Assembly (NCBI RefSeq): GCF_007655135.1
Contig: NC_045131.1
Span: 7,564,001 to 7,628,000 of the forward strand
Direction: 5' to 3'
DNA length: 64,000 nucleotides
Source: Punica granatum
Lineage: Eukaryota; Streptophyta; Magnoliopsida; Myrtales; Lythraceae
Part shown: positions 23,119 to 36,000 of the stretch, piece after piece
How positions within the stretch are numbered: position 1 is the stretch's first letter
Layout of the letters: every line of letters begins with the position of its first letter
Notes under the pieces: model-generated
Seen by the model: the letters and a program-made list of their open reading frames with translations, nothing else
The model's database searches: none
Told to the model about the DNA's origin: nothing
Position numbers and translations under genes: made by a program

Positions 23119-23972
23119 AGGACAAGTACAAAAATCTTTTTGTGGTTTGAGATCGAGACAAATTGCACATTGTGTTTTTGTTATGGACAATTAGCCCCCC
23201 TATTGTGTACTCCGTTAACAATAAGGGGTTACGACGTTAGTTTTTTTTCATTTTTAGTCCTTAGTCTTTAGTCTTTTAATGATTTTTGTTCTAAATTTTT
23301 TTCTTTTATCATTCATATCCTCAACTTTCTATTTTTTTCATTTTAGTCCTAAAAAGAAAATTGATAGACACCGAGGTCGTCGGCATCCTCCATGGGTACC
23401 GTACCGGCAACCTCCATGGAGAGTTTGGGGATGCCAATTGGTGGTCCCAACCCCCGAATCAACAGGGGACTCCGAGTCGGAGTTCCCAATCGATTCGCGA
23501 GCTAGGGTCACCAATCGGCAACCCCGACCCCTCCATCAAGGTCACTAGCGTCCTCCGTAGGTACCGATGACCTCTGCGAAGGGTCTGGCAATGTCGATTG
23601 GAGGCCTCAACCTACTAATCGATCTAGAACTCTGACTCAGAGTCCTCGGTCAATTTGGGGGTTGGGGTAGCTAATTGGTGGTCCCGAGCCCTCCACCGAG
23701 GTCATCGGTACCATAGAGGACCCCAACAACCTTGATTAAAAAAATGAAAAAATGGAAAGTTGAGGATATGAATGATAAATGAAAAAAGATTTAGAACTAA
23801 AATGATAAAAATGCTAAAGATTAAGGACAAAAAATTTTTTTAAAAAAAAACTAACGCCATAACCCCTTATAACCAACGGAGTACACCATAGTGGGGCTAA
23901 TTGTCCCTACCAAAAATACAGGGAGAAATCTGTCATGACTCCAAACCACAAGGGGGGTTTTGTACTTTTCCC
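23119..23972. mobile_element. Mutator-like foldback element nested in CACTA
   Basis: 854 bp with imperfect inverted arms of more than 200 bp (left aggacaagtac; right the reverse complement gggaaaagtac). It is flanked by perfect 9-bp duplications ataaactaa (23110-23118 and 23973-23981). The GC-rich centre (ggtcgtcggcatcctcc, gggtcaccaatcggc) resembles that of the element at 45212-45585. It contains open frames (23279-23570) but no transposase, and inserted after the CACTA element did. Confidence 0.88.
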
Positions 23973-24248
23973 ATAAACTAATCATTGGATGAGCCTTACT
24001 CAAGCTTGCTCTCCAAATTTTCAAAATTAAACGATGGAAGTGAAATGATTATACATGTGTGCTCTCTATATTGACTTTCGGGTATTTTATTGAGGATCTG
24101 CTCTACATGTGTCTTTTACATATTCTTTCTGGGAGTTGCAAAACTCTAATTTATTGGTATAAAGGCACCAAGGGTGTTGTACTTACGTGTGCCGTGAGTT
24201 AACCCATTTTTGTGGTCTTGCCATGAGAGATTAAAGAGGTGTTGTTAA

Positions 24249-24439
24249 AGCCCCGTTTGAATTGTAAAAGTAATTTTAGAATCATGATTTTGATTTTAAC
24301 TCAACACACTACACGACAAAAATACACGTTTCCCAAGTCAAATTTATAATATTATCTCATTTGTCTTTTTCCATAATCAAAATCAAAATCAAAATCAAAA
24401 TCATGATTCTAAAATCACACTAACAATTCAAACGCAGCA
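24249..24439. mobile_element. Tourist-like MITE (PIF/Harbinger type)
   Basis: 191 bp. Left end agccccgtttgaattgt, right end reverse complement tgctgcgtttgaattgt. Both are followed inwards by ttttagaatcatgattttga. It is flanked by taa on both sides (24246-24248, 24440-24442), the PIF/Harbinger target duplication. A short run of tcaaaa repeats lies in the right arm. Nested within the CACTA element. Confidence 0.8.
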
Positions 24440-25499
24440 TAAGATTCTAAATATGCTTATGTACGCTCCTTCCTATGCTCCATGTTCGTTTGTTCTGTAT
24501 GGTCCTCCTTTTCCTTAATATCATGTTTGAATGCTTTATGGACCTCTTCTCCCGTTTCTTCTCTCGTTTTGGATGTCCCACTAAGCATCATTAATGGTGA
24601 GGAAGTGAGGAAGATCAAGAGAAGGAAGGAGGAAGTGAACACTATTAATGGTGAGGAATTGGGCATCATTAATGGTTAGTTTTCTTAAGTTTTATAAGTT
24701 GCAGCCTGTGAACATCCTTTGATCGAAATTGAGTTGAAATTGGTAAATTTGCTAGAAATTGAGCTGAAATTGCTAAATTTTCGTAAGTCTTATAACTTGC
24801 TTTGATCGAAATTGAGCTTAAATTGTTGAATTTGCTTGAGCTGAAGTTGTTGAATTGTTGGTCGATTTGATTTGTGCAGATGTCTCTTCGGAAGAAGGTA
24901 AAGCGCAAGTAGAAGGCCCTTTCAGCCATCCATACACCTACACCCGCCATCCAAGCTCCATCATCTGTTGCAGACTACATTTTGAAGCTTGAAGCTCAAC
25001 CTTCCTCTTCAAACCCCGGTGGAACTATTGCAGCGGCATCCTTGCAAGGGGATTTCTTTATGCTTCTCAAGCCGACGATAGTGACAAAGACGATAATGGG
25101 GTTTAGGGTGACTACGATAGATCTGGTTCTGGCTCCGATGACTCCGGTGATCACTCTATGGCGGAGGATTTATTTGAGGATGAAGTTTAGATGTGTTCAG
25201 TTTACCATTAAGTTGGTGTGAGACTCAATTTATGTTTATGGATTATTGTTCTGTCATTATTTTCTATGGTGTTGGATTATGTTTGCAATGGTGTTGGATT
25301 ATCGTTTTGTGGATCAAACTTGGATATGATTGGGAACGGATTTGTGGTTTTTGTGGATTTGGTGTTGGAGTTGTTGTTATGGATGAAAAGCAGGTTATGT
25401 ATGTGTGGATTTGTGGTATGTATGTGGACATATATGTGGTTGTGGACATGTGAAAGCAAATTTCGGTTTCGATTCCGATTCTATATATATTAATATTTT

Positions 25500-25985
25500 T
25501 CCCTTCATTTCAAAAAGAGACGGAAAACTCTGTCTCTTATCTCCCTGAATCCATTCCATGGGTGAGATGGACAAGAAACAGAAAGTTATGTCTCCTATAA
25601 AATAGAGATGAATATTTCGTCTATCAATTTGAGACATAAAACTTCATCCTAGTCCATCTCTACAGTTGAAACGTCCATGGAGACGAGAAAGTCCATCTCT
25701 CTAGTAGCGAGACGGAAATGTCAGTCTTCAACATTAAGACAGAACTAGAGACGATCTCTTCTATCTCTTCCCATGAGACAGATCTGGAGATGGAAAATTT
25801 TGTCTGATGTATAGAGTTGAAATTCGCTATCTCAATTTTCCGTCTCTATCCTAGGCAAGACGGCACATTCTCTCTTCTAATTTGCAACGCAGTTTTTATA
25901 GACGGAAATTTCCGACTCTATAGACTGATAGAGATGGAATTTTCTCCATAGAGACAGATATTGGCGGTCTCTGTAGAGCCGATTT
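25500..25985. repeat. Right subterminal repeats of the CACTA element
   Basis: Dense array of gagacggaaat-type motifs in both orientations, ending next to the terminal inverted repeat. It mirrors the left array. Confidence 0.8.
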
Positions 25986-25997
25986 CCAGTAATGTAA

Positions 25998-27761
25998 AGT
26001 GGGACGCAATGTGGCTGAATGAGTCAAATATCATATGCAATAAATGGGGAGAATACTACGGCTTAATTTGCATAAATATTTATGGGCCCCAACCAACGGC
26101 TGAATCTGTCTTGTTCTCCGTCTTTGAACGGCAAAGAGGAAGAAAAGCCCAAACTGTATGAACAACGGAACATTCGCCCATGGCAGTTCTCCGACCCCAT
26201 AAATTACAAACACCGACTCATTCCCGATCGAGTGAGTCCCCATCTCCTCTGAGATTCTCCATACGATTTTCTGCCTCCTATATGTGTGCACGTGCACCTA
26301 ATATATTGCCCCTCCAATTCGACCATCGTCAGTTGATACTCTCATGTATCCTATTTTTCCGGTACAATTGCGAGATGTCTTCAACTATCAGCTTAATTAG
26401 ACTACTCTTTGCTCAGCATCAGTATATATTTCTTAACTATAAACTGCTTTTGATGAATTTCAAACCCACATACTTTAGGTAAAGTCTGTCAACTGTGACA
26501 CCGTAGTTTGTCAATCGTTGTTGGCGTGTAATTGTTTCAATGTGCAAAACCAGAATCCACGGAGTCATTGTTGGAAGTCTATCCTTCAATTTTATTCAAA
26601 TCACATAAATTCAACTTTTTAATTTAATTTAATTTGGTCTGATTCTATCTTATTCAGCATATGCTTAATTTTATTTGTCTAGTCATTCCCGCAGCTCACC
26701 GACAACCTACAATTACATCCAGTGTTATTATATTGCGAGAAAAATGATAATTACTAACAAATTAAAAGAATGATTCTCCCATTTTTCAGAAAACAGGAAT
26801 TATAATTGAAAAGCTAGTAACATCACTTGTCTCTCCAACATTGAGCTATCTTCCACTATTGTCCTATATCAAGCTTATCGTCATAAAAGGTCTAGCACGA
26901 TAACGCGTTTTTTTTCCGTCCATCAGTCAATTATCGTCATAAAATGGCTTGATCATAACATTAGTTCAAGCAGGAAATCAGAAGTTATAAGTTTCAAAAA
27001 GCAAAAGTGAAATCTGATCGGACCGCTGGCTAGTTGTACAAGATTGGAAGATAATTGCAGCCTTTCAAGAGAAGAAAAATTATTTCAATATATATAGGAG
27101 AAGAACGTACAAGCTCTTTTTCTTTCTTTTTTTTTTTCGGGGGAACGTAGAAGCTCTTTCTATGTTAAAGTCAAAAGGCTAAAATAATTTATTTAGAAAA
27201 AAAAATCTTGAATTTCATGCATGAAAAGGTTTTAGGCATGAAATTGAAAAGGTAACAACTTTTGATTGTGGAGTACTGTCTGCTCTTTCTTGGACAAAAT
27301 ATCCCATGCTTGACACCATACCCATCAAATTATTAGGTACATAAAATATAATTTAATTCAAATGAGATTACTATTTCTTGGTAAGTGCCCTCAACTTTTG
27401 CGGTTTCAGTCTTTAAAAAAAAAACAAACAGTGAACGAAATTCAAACATATTGGTTCCTGCTGTTTTTTTTCCTGAACTTTTTTAGAATAATAAATGATT
27501 ATTTGAAAATGATAAACAGTGAAGGAAAATTTCAAATATATTGGCTTCTCCAATTTTTTATGTTTATTTTACAATAATAGCATCATGAAATAACTGATTA
27601 ATTAGTCTAAATTAATATCCCCAATTTTCTAGCTGAAATTATTGAAGACATCAGTTTTTATGGAAGAAAAAAAAAGTTGAAGATATTACAGACACTTTTG
27701 TATTTGGTATAACTAGCAGAGCGAATTCTTGTAGTCATGATTGGTGAAATCATTGGCCAGA
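25998..27761. other. AT-rich spacer
   Basis: No gene supported. Frames such as 26031-26297 and 26180-26482 overlap on opposite strands and show no domain. GC is somewhat higher at 25998-26350 than further right. Confidence 0.5.
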
Positions 27762-28080
27762 GGTGTGTTTGGTTTTAGAGTTAAGTAGAATTGAATTTTG
27801 ATTTTAATTTAGTTGTAATGATTGTGTTATTGAATTATGAGAAAAGATGTCAAAAAGTAATGAATAATTGATAAAAAGTAATGATTGTATTGTTGAATTG
27901 TGGAAAAAGTAATGGATAGTTGTGAGAATTTAATATTAAAAATTGAATTGAATGGTTAAAAAATTGAAAAAAAAAAGGAAAATGTAATAATTGTGTTGTT
28001 GATTTTTGTTGTGTAGTGAGCAGAGCTAAAGTTAAAGTTAAAATTTTTAAAATGCGATTGTAAAACCAAACAGAGTGTTA
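27762..28080. mobile_element. MITE-like element with tgtttggtttta inverted ends
   Basis: The left end reads aggtgtgtttggttttagag. The right end is the reverse complement tctgtttggttttacaatcg, giving at least 12 perfect inverted bases. The inside is AT-rich with internal repetition (attgtgttgttgaatt, taatgattgt). No clear target duplication, so superfamily is unassigned (hAT or PIF/Harbinger are candidates). Confidence 0.6.
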
Positions 28081-28149
28081 GAATTGTGTCATGTGTGGCT
28101 GCAAATCTTCATCAATTTTTAGATATGCTTAAGCATTAATTATAAGTAA

Positions 28150-28333
28150 CTCCAAGGGCTTTTGGCCTAATGATTAAGGAATAGCTCATATACCAACTCG
28201 ATTCCGAGTTCGAAACCTCTTGGAGCCACCGAGTGCCTTTGGCGTGATTACCTGCTCCGTGTGCCATTGAGAGTTCACAGAGCCCCCGAGAATTAGTCGA
28301 GCAAATCCTGGACACCCCGGGTTAGCAAAATAA
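28150..28333 (+). mobile_element. tRNA-derived SINE with 19-bp target duplication
   Basis: 184-bp body containing an A-box-like tggcctaatgattaagg and a B box gagttcgaaacc, the internal RNA polymerase III promoter of tRNA-derived SINEs. It ends aaaataaa. It is flanked by perfect 19-bp repeats aagcattaattataagtaa (28131-28149 and 28334-28352), proof of target-primed insertion. The perfect repeats suggest a fairly young insertion. Confidence 0.88.
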
Positions 28334-28352
28334 AAGCATTAATTATAAGTAA

Positions 28353-31300
28353 TCATCTAACGCTCAGGTTGCGCAGACTTTTTTGCGGTTTTTATTTTAT
28401 ATTGATATTATTGTTTTTATGAATTTTATAATAACAAAAAAATTGAAGTAAATAATCTCATCGAAAATATCTAATATATAAATAAATTGTGGAAATTCGG
28501 GAAAAAAATTAATTATGAAAATGTGAAAAAAAAATTTAGGTATATATTAATACATGCGAAGGATCGATCGACCACAAGCCGAGGGTTGCGAATGGAAGTG
28601 AATCATCAATCGAATAGAGAGCTCTCGTGAAAAGAGTTTTAATAATACAATGTATAGATATAGATTCCATAAGAAGAAAGTGAAATGATTGCAAAATCTT
28701 TCGGCATAAAAAAAAACGATGAATAATATTTTTAATTTTGATTATATGTTTAATTATTCTTTGGAATCAATTAACTAAATCAATCAACTTGATGAATGTA
28801 TAGAGACATTTATATCTTTTTTTTCAGTGTGAGCTTTAATATCCAAAAACTCAATTGGGCTCCGACTAATCATATATTTTTTAAATTGATTTATGTTACA
28901 TAATCGAGTAAATGCCCAATTCTAGATTGTTCCAGTGCAGGCTTGTCCTGAAATTGTTAATAATCAAATTAAATATATTATTTTCTCAGTTAATAATTAT
29001 ACTAAATTCATGAAATTTGTCCTTTTTAGCACTTCAGGAAATAAAGCAACGAAGAATTTGTCCCTTTTTCCCCAAATGCTGTCTTGTCTTAGCCAGTTAG
29101 CCTTATTATTGCCCCATTAATTTTTAAAAAAATGAAAAAAAAAAAAGGAAAAGGAAAAGGAATAGAAGATATATAATGGGGGGCTTTGTTTAGCTATCTC
29201 CATGCTAACCGCTCCATTGTCTGATTCATAAGTAATATCAAGCTTGAATACAAGTTTTGGCGGACAGATTTCAATTTCCATTAATGAGAATTCAATGAAA
29301 TTATTCGTTCATATTAGACGTTCTAATCGATATATAACCATGCCCTCTTCATGTAAAATAAATTAAAACAGTACAACCTAGTTATCAAGCCCAACAGAGT
29401 TTTGATGAATGGTTAATCTTATATGCCAGGGAAATGACATATATGTATAGTTATATGCTGTGTTAAAGGGAAAATTCAGAAAATATGAGTAATGTAAAAA
29501 ATTTAACAAAATCATCATAACTCTGATTTTGACTTTTATCACAGTTAGGTCACATATTTAATGTATTTAATTTCTTCTTGTTTGTCTTATTATTTGATTA
29601 ATGCAGAACATGCTGAACATGCTCTCTCATTAATATAGCATGCTTTTTTTAATAGAAAATAGAGCATGCATTATTTTGATGGAAAAGAAAGCATAAATTG
29701 CAGCAAAAGCTGAATATACTGCCCAGAGAGAAGTGGAAAATCTAGGGCAAAGAAAACACTGACATATTGATCAGCATTCGTGCACTTTAAGGTACTTGTT
29801 CTTCAATTATTTTCACAATTTTGAATAAAAACATGCGGGAATTAGATTTACAAGTTGTATTTGTAGGTGGGGACCTTTTATTTATTCATGCATGCTACCT
29901 ATTGCGTATTATTCAGGAAATGTCCATTGCTGCCGGTTCTGTATGTTTGTAGGGTATCAACATCAAAATATCGGATCTAATCAGTGATGAAAAAGTTCGA
30001 AAATAACGGATCTCGGCTACTTGTCCTCTGAAGATTAATAAGTGGACGATAACCTTGCAAATTTCACTGCTGACCTGACAAAAAAAATCGATTCTTCAAG
30101 ATATTGTAATCAAGAAGAATGTATGAAATGGAGACAATGAAAACTCCCAGTCATCTTTCGAATCCAGCTTGATTTAACTTTTTTATCACAAATTTACCCA
30201 GTCATGATTTATCACTTACTATAAATATATTAATGAAGCAAAAGACTGTATCATTCTTTCGAAAAATAGTGTAAATAACCTTTTAACGCTTGGTCTAGGA
30301 ATATTGTTATGGATGAAAAAATGCTGAGACAACATTGCCGGAAAAATAATAACAAATTTCAAAATAAGTCCAAGCGATTGAGAGATATATTACACTCCAT
30401 ATTGAAGAAATCACATTTGTAACTATTAAATTCAATGCAAATGATTATTTTAAAAAATCTTTACAAATACTGCTTCTACTTAAAAAGTAAAGAAAAAGTA
30501 TTTGTGCAACATCCACTCCCGGACGAACTTTTTTTCACATTCATAATAGCATTGTCACGCTCTTTTTTTCCCAAAATTAATTTTCTTACATTAAAAGTAT
30601 TATTTACTTTTAAAAAAATCTAGATTCAAGTAAAACTTTTAAATAGTTTTATCTGTGCCGCGGTTACAATCCTTAGAGTAAGAAGTGAACTGCACCGTAA
30701 TGTTGACGCACATAGTATGATATCGAAGCATTTCTAGAATATAATTACACGCAGGCAACCGATTTTTTTTAATTTATATCTTCATATTATATAATATCAG
30801 GATTAATTTGACAACTCATTCATTGAGAACTATTTATTTGCCTTACCTCTCTGCCATGCCCCTGTGTCTTGAATTGAAATACCCAATGGTCGATCGAGCA
30901 AATGGAATCCCTTCATCCATTGTTTGGCTTAAAAAAGAAAGCAATTTAATATCTCCTTGAGGAAGAGAAACTATGGTCAACTTAATACCAAAACTCGTTT
31001 CCCATTGATAAGTGGGATCTCGACTATGCGGAACCTACAATTTCTACAACGGAACGTGAATCTGATCTTTGATTTGAAGATTCGCGTGGTGACGTGATTC
31101 TTAGTATGCTTTTTAGCACTTAATTTTTACATAGGTATAATACGTTTTTATGACAAACAAATTGAACAAACATCTCATAGCAAGCATTGCACCGGGAGCT
31201 AACCTGGCCTGTTAGCTTAACTAGTAACTCCTCGTCCATACCGAGAGGATTTTAATCCGTCGTTTAATATTCGATTATTCGAAAGGGAAACTTCTTTTGC

Positions 31301-31845
31301 CGATATTCAAAACATGGACATCATGCAGTAGTCGCATTCACATCACCGTAGCATGAATTCCCAACAGATGAAACTTCCTACTACACTGATAATGTGTAAT
31401 TCTTCTTTTTCCAATTTTATATTTTCCTTCAAAAAAAAGATAGCGATGAATCATGAAATTGAACGAAAACATGTTGGATTGAATCCTACGACAAGAGATT
31501 GGACTGTGAAATGTATCGTGAAGGAACCAAACAGATTTTGTTTTCTCATTTTTCCTGTCTTCTTTGAAAACAGGAATAAACAAAGATGACAATTTGTAAA
31601 ATTATTCCGAACACAATCGAGATTATCAGCAGAATAATTTGTCATTAAACACAGTATATATACAAATTAAGATTAGCTTAACGATTCAACATTCTCGGTA
31701 AGATCACGAGATGGCCTCAGTCTATTCGCTAAAACTAACTCTCGCTCAGTTGTAGATCACAAAGTGACTGCAGTGGATTTCGAACTATACTGCTAGTAAA
31801 AGTGCAGTTTGCCGACTGCATCATGGTTACAGCCGGATTACAATT
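28353..31845. other. Long AT-rich spacer
   Basis: No gene supported in about 3.5 kb. Only short frames without domains. A 60-bp fragment at about 28817-28875 resembles the 3' part of the SINE at 14891-15095 (ttttttttcagtgtgag, ggctccgactaatc). The part closest to 31845 should contain the 3' end of the OVATE gene. Confidence 0.5.
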
Positions 31846-33015
31846 TCATTGTAACCTAATGGCACTGAGATCAAACCAAATTTGCTTGAAAACACTGATA
31901 ATGACGTCATGGTACTCATCTGAGTTGAGGGAGAGATAGCAAGCAAGAAGCTCCTCCAAGTCCTTGGATGCCCTGATGTCGTTCTCCATGATCATCTCCA
32001 CCATCGACTCCCTGAAGTCCCTCTTCGGGTCGGCCGACGACTTCACGATGGCGAAACTGTCTGACACGCTCCTCCTCCTCCGGTTCCCTGACCCCGCGCT
32101 TGAGCTTGACGACGCCGAGACGCTGCTCTTCCTCTGACTGCCCTGTGTCTTCTGCCTTGGAACGATCCTCGGGGAGTTCGAGTTTATCCGTAGCCTCACG
32201 CCCGGCGAGTTTACTGCGAAGCCCCTCACGGGACTCGGTTTTAGGCTGGCGGGGGCGTGCTCTTTCACGGTGATGGTCTGTTCTTTTACAACCTTGACCG
32301 ACACGGACCGGTCACGGTCAGCTTCCTCCAGCCGCCTCACATTCTTCACCATGTCGGTGAACTTCATAGGCTTTGTCACGATTGGCGGCAGCTCAATCTC
32401 AGGATCGAAAGAGCTCTTGCCGACGTCGAAGACGATGTCTTTCAAGCCGGAGTTGACTCCACAGCTGCAAGAAGTAGACCACGACACCATTTGATCAAAA
32501 GACTGAGGCAGCTGCGGTGGTTGCTCGACGGAGGAGGACTCCGAATCCGAGTGCGAGTGCGAGTAGGAGGAAGGAGAGCTGGAGAATTCCGTCTCGACGA
32601 CAGAGATTGGCTCTGTTTTGGCCCAGACAGAGTCCAGAGTTGCCCTGCAGCTGCAGCCAGCAGAGACAGAGGAGCTCACGTGCCTCGGAGGCTTCTTCTT
32701 CCTGGACTTCCGGGCATTCGTTCTGCGCTGCTTTGTCGATTGTCTCGGTGTGTTCGCGATCGGGAAGTAACGGCCGTCCAAAAGCTTTGGCTCCGAGGGC
32801 GAAACTGAGTCATTGAGGGCGAGGTCTCTGGTGAAGTGGTAGGACTTTCTTGGAACAGAATGCTGATGGGATTTCTGGGCTCTGCCCTCCTGCTGCTGCT
32901 GCTCTGTTTTCTTCGGTTTCGGGTCGTGATTTCTTGACGATTTCGCCATGTGCTTGAGCTTGTAGAACCAGGAGTTGGACACCATGTCTGATAGCTTGAA
33001 CCTGTAATTCCCCAT
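31846..33015 (-). CDS. OFP: OVATE family protein, transcriptional repressor
   Basis: Intronless, 389 aa. The C-terminal OVATE domain (about residues 328-384; ESMVEMIMENDI, EELLACYLSLNSDEYHDVI, FKQIWFDL) defines the family. The N-terminus (MGNYRFKLSDMVSNSWFYKL) is that of the OFP1/OFP4-like subgroup. The middle is basic and serine-rich, with a Lys/Arg cluster (ARKSRKKKPP) that could be a nuclear signal. OFPs are plant nuclear repressors that bind TALE homeodomain proteins and microtubule-associated TRM proteins and shape organs and cell walls. The open frame extends upstream to 33147, but the Met at 33015 starts the conserved N-terminus, so the 44 residues before it are taken as 5' UTR. Coding GC is clearly above the flanks. 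Confidence 0.93.
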   Translation of the reverse strand: MGNYRFKLSDMVSNSWFYKLKHMAKSSRNHDPKPKKTEQQQQEGRAQKSHQHSVPRKSYHFTRDLALNDSVSPSEPKLLDGRYFPIANTPRQSTKQRRTNARKSRKKKPPRHVSSSVSAGCSCRATLDSVWAKTEPISVVETEFSSSPSSYSHSHSDSESSSVEQPPQLPQSFDQMVSWSTSCSCGVNSGLKDIVFDVGKSSFDPEIELPPIVTKPMKFTDMVKNVRRLEEADRDRSVSVKVVKEQTITVKEHAPASLKPSPVRGFAVNSPGVRLRINSNSPRIVPRQKTQGSQRKSSVSASSSSSAGSGNRRRRSVSDSFAIVKSSADPKRDFRESMVEMIMENDIRASKDLEELLACYLSLNSDEYHDVIISVFKQIWFDLSAIRLQ

Positions 33016-36000
33016 TGATTTCAACTCTCTCTGCCTCTCTGTCTGGAAGTGCTCTGTTTGGTGGCTGAGAGAAACTGAGGAAGAGGGAACGGAATGCTTC
33101 TTGGCTCTGTTTGGGGGAGTGGGGAAGAGTGGGATTTTGTTCAGCAATTAAAAGGAAAGGAGAGTGGGGCCATTGAGAAAGAAAAAGGAGAGAGAGGAAG
33201 AAAATGCAAAGTTGAAAATCGACCCCATAATCGGTCTACATATTTTTATTTACGAAACATTTTAATTGGTTCTTACTCATTTAAAAGTGATGAATAATAC
33301 TTGTCGAATATTTTCTCGAGAGGTTGGGGAGTGGAGCCCACTGATGTTGAAGAAACTTTGCTTTCTTGTCTTGTGATGCCTAATCACCTACCAAACAGGA
33401 TACTTTGTTCCCTAATCATGGTTATTTTTTGTTGATTTTTATTTGAGGAACGCCCATTTATACCGCTAAACCCATCTGAGAGTGCAGCTTCAAATTTGCA
33501 TGAGGGAAGTTTTTGGCCATAAATTTCTTGTCGGGTGCATTATAAACCTTTATTTGTCAGGACGATATGTTTGATATTACTGTTAAATAAATGATGATTT
33601 GATCATTACGATGATAATATTACTACTGTTAAACATTGATTGAGGGCCAATGAATACACTTGATTATGTTGCTTAAGGACACGTGATCAAAGGGTGGTCC
33701 TAGTAGGATTTTACCGTACTTTTTAGCAATCAGCTTTCAATAGGAAATTTTCAATTTTTAGGGTCAATTATTTGCGTAACAACGGGTTTGATCATTATAG
33801 CATCACATTGGGCTCAAATTGACAACTATTGTCTAGTGATGGCGTGTAGGTACGAATATCAGAGTCCGAGTCCGGAAATAAAAACAAAAATTACTTAATC
33901 TTGACAGAGAGCGAGAATCCTTCCTCTTATACTAGACATTCAAACGAAAGAAATGTCGATACAAGAAAATCGATTCACCGTGTCCTGAAAGATCAGATCG
34001 GCTGCACTTAGCATTCGACCCACTAGTTCGATGATTAAAGCTCTCCGGCATCACGAGCCACGGAGAATTCTTACATGTATATGACAATGTTCTTTTACTC
34101 ATTCTGGGAAAGTGGAACAATCCTTGTTAAGAAATACTAGAAGGAACCGCGTTCTGTGGGCTGCTGATTATATAGCGAGTGATGATAAGACCCTTTTACC
34201 AGCTTCAATCGTCCGTTTGCTTTATAGGAATGGTCCTTCGGGAAAGAGATGTGAAGAAGGAAATGACAAAAATCTAAAGACGCTTTTCCGCGAGTGCAAG
34301 ATCTTCGGGATTATATAAAATCCAACATAGAAAATTTCCCCTGGCCCCATCGATTTCCCGAATCGGACGTCACGTCTGCCGAAAATCTTGCTTCGGTTGA
34401 TGAATATGTTGATTGTCGACCAGTGATTAGATTGCCGACCGTGATTAGAGTATCAGGTAATAAATTAAGAGATGTGACGCGGTTGGTAAATTTTTAATAA
34501 AAGGATTTTATAGGCAGAGCATGGTTCGAAAGTAAAGCTCATTGGAACTACGTCATGTTAGGGTAAATTGATACCCAAGTGGAAGTTTAGTTTCAACTAT
34601 TAGGTGATGACACCTTATGATCTCTACCAAATAAATTTGTCGGGCAATTAAAACCATATATAAAATTATGTTTTTAGGGAGATGTCAGTACACTGTATTG
34701 ATTGGGTTCATTTTATCAAGTGAATTAATTTGGCAAGATGATGAACACATGATTAATCAAAGTCTGGACTTGGGAAAGAGAAGAGAAGAAACAAAATCAT
34801 ATTGATGCTGGAACCTTTCAAATTTGTGCAATTAAAATTCCCTATATATGTTGCTCATACAATAATAGGACTTCAGGGAATTTTAAGGTTGCGCTTCGTT
34901 GATCGGACAAACGAGTGTCGATAATCCATGCCGAAGGATTAGTCAGGGGCATAGCGACTTTGAATATAAAGGTAGGTAGCTAGACAAGCCTAGCTAGTTA
35001 ATTAAAAAATTATCAGAACAAACTTAGCTTCTTTTTCTTTCTTTTTTTGTTTTTCTCTGGTCGGATTCGAAGTGCAACCTTCCGAAATTAGTTGCAATGA
35101 AGCATCGATATCCAGAAGAACGTTATCGTCGGTCAGAGGCGAAGTAGCGAGAGCAGTCCAAATGTCTTGTGATGAACTCGAATGGGGGACCAATTCAATT
35201 GTCTGTCATGCCAAAGACAAACTAGGTTTTATGATTTTTGTCTTCGATCTAGTACAAAACGAATGCCTAGAATTTTCTATACGGAACTGCATGCATGCAT
35301 ATCAGGAATCAAGGACAAAATGTGTGTTATACTATGGCCAGGCGTTTGGTGCTTTCCTGGAACCTTTGGCCCGAACTGGACGGCCCTACCGAGTTCGGAT
35401 TTCACTGTTATCTGCTTTGGATCCGATGCTACGAGACCCATAACGGTGTTCATCGACACTACGTGACAACATGGCCATTCGACAGGAAGAAAGGGCACGC
35501 CATTGAGTGTTTATCATGTTGCAGCATAGCTGCCCTCATCGAGATCAGGCTCCATTAGCCGCTCAAGGGCCAGGTGAAACCGAGCTATTATCCATTGCGT
35601 CGGGCGCTGATGGTTATGGAACAAGTACGCTTGATGTTCAATGACATGAACATGTTATTTATGGGAGTCCTCTCTTGATGGCATTGACGAGGACGAAGAA
35701 CGGTAGAAGGAAGCGGAACAGTTAACAGTTATTTACATGAATGATCTTAAATTTTGCATGTTTGCTATCAGCTCGAAACTTAACATGATATCTCAATTAT
35801 CGCCTTTAAAACCAACTGACTACTGAAAGGGACTGACTGATCATGTCATGTGTATTCATTGATGTGATAATTCTTCCAGATTTCTCAATGTATACGGAGA
35901 TGAGCAAGCTGGACATACCAGTCAAGATGAGGCATGGCTCTCCAATGCCGACTCTGCAGTCAGCTTTCAACTGTTTCAACTTTTTGGGCTGCGGCCCAAT

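Larger units (their letters stand above)
19195..25994 (+). mobile_element. Decayed CACTA (En/Spm) transposon, 6.8 kb
   Basis: The termini are inverted. The right end reads inwards cattactggaaatcggctct, close to the common CACTACTGGAAA type; the left end is degenerate (ccctgctcgaaatcggctcc). A 3-bp duplication taa flanks both ends (19192-19194, 25995-25997), as expected for CACTA. Both subterminal zones (about 19210-19560 and 25500-25980) are full of gagacggaaat/atttccgtctc repeats, the usual binding sites of the element's own protein. The internal part holds tnp2/DUF4218 remnants near 20340-20940. Frames are broken, so it is not autonomous. Two further elements are nested inside. Confidence 0.85.

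Noticed and set aside
28198..28215. tRNA-like B box suggesting a tRNA gene
   Set aside because: No cloverleaf can be formed around it, and the 19-bp target duplication shows a SINE.
32257..32816. Plus-strand frames of 183, 74 and 99 codons
   Set aside because: Shadows of the GC-rich OVATE gene on the opposite strand.
35002..35560. Group of 60-123 codon frames on both strands
   Set aside because: GC is raised, but no frame gives a recognisable domain or joins into an exon chain. Recorded only as a possible old fragment.
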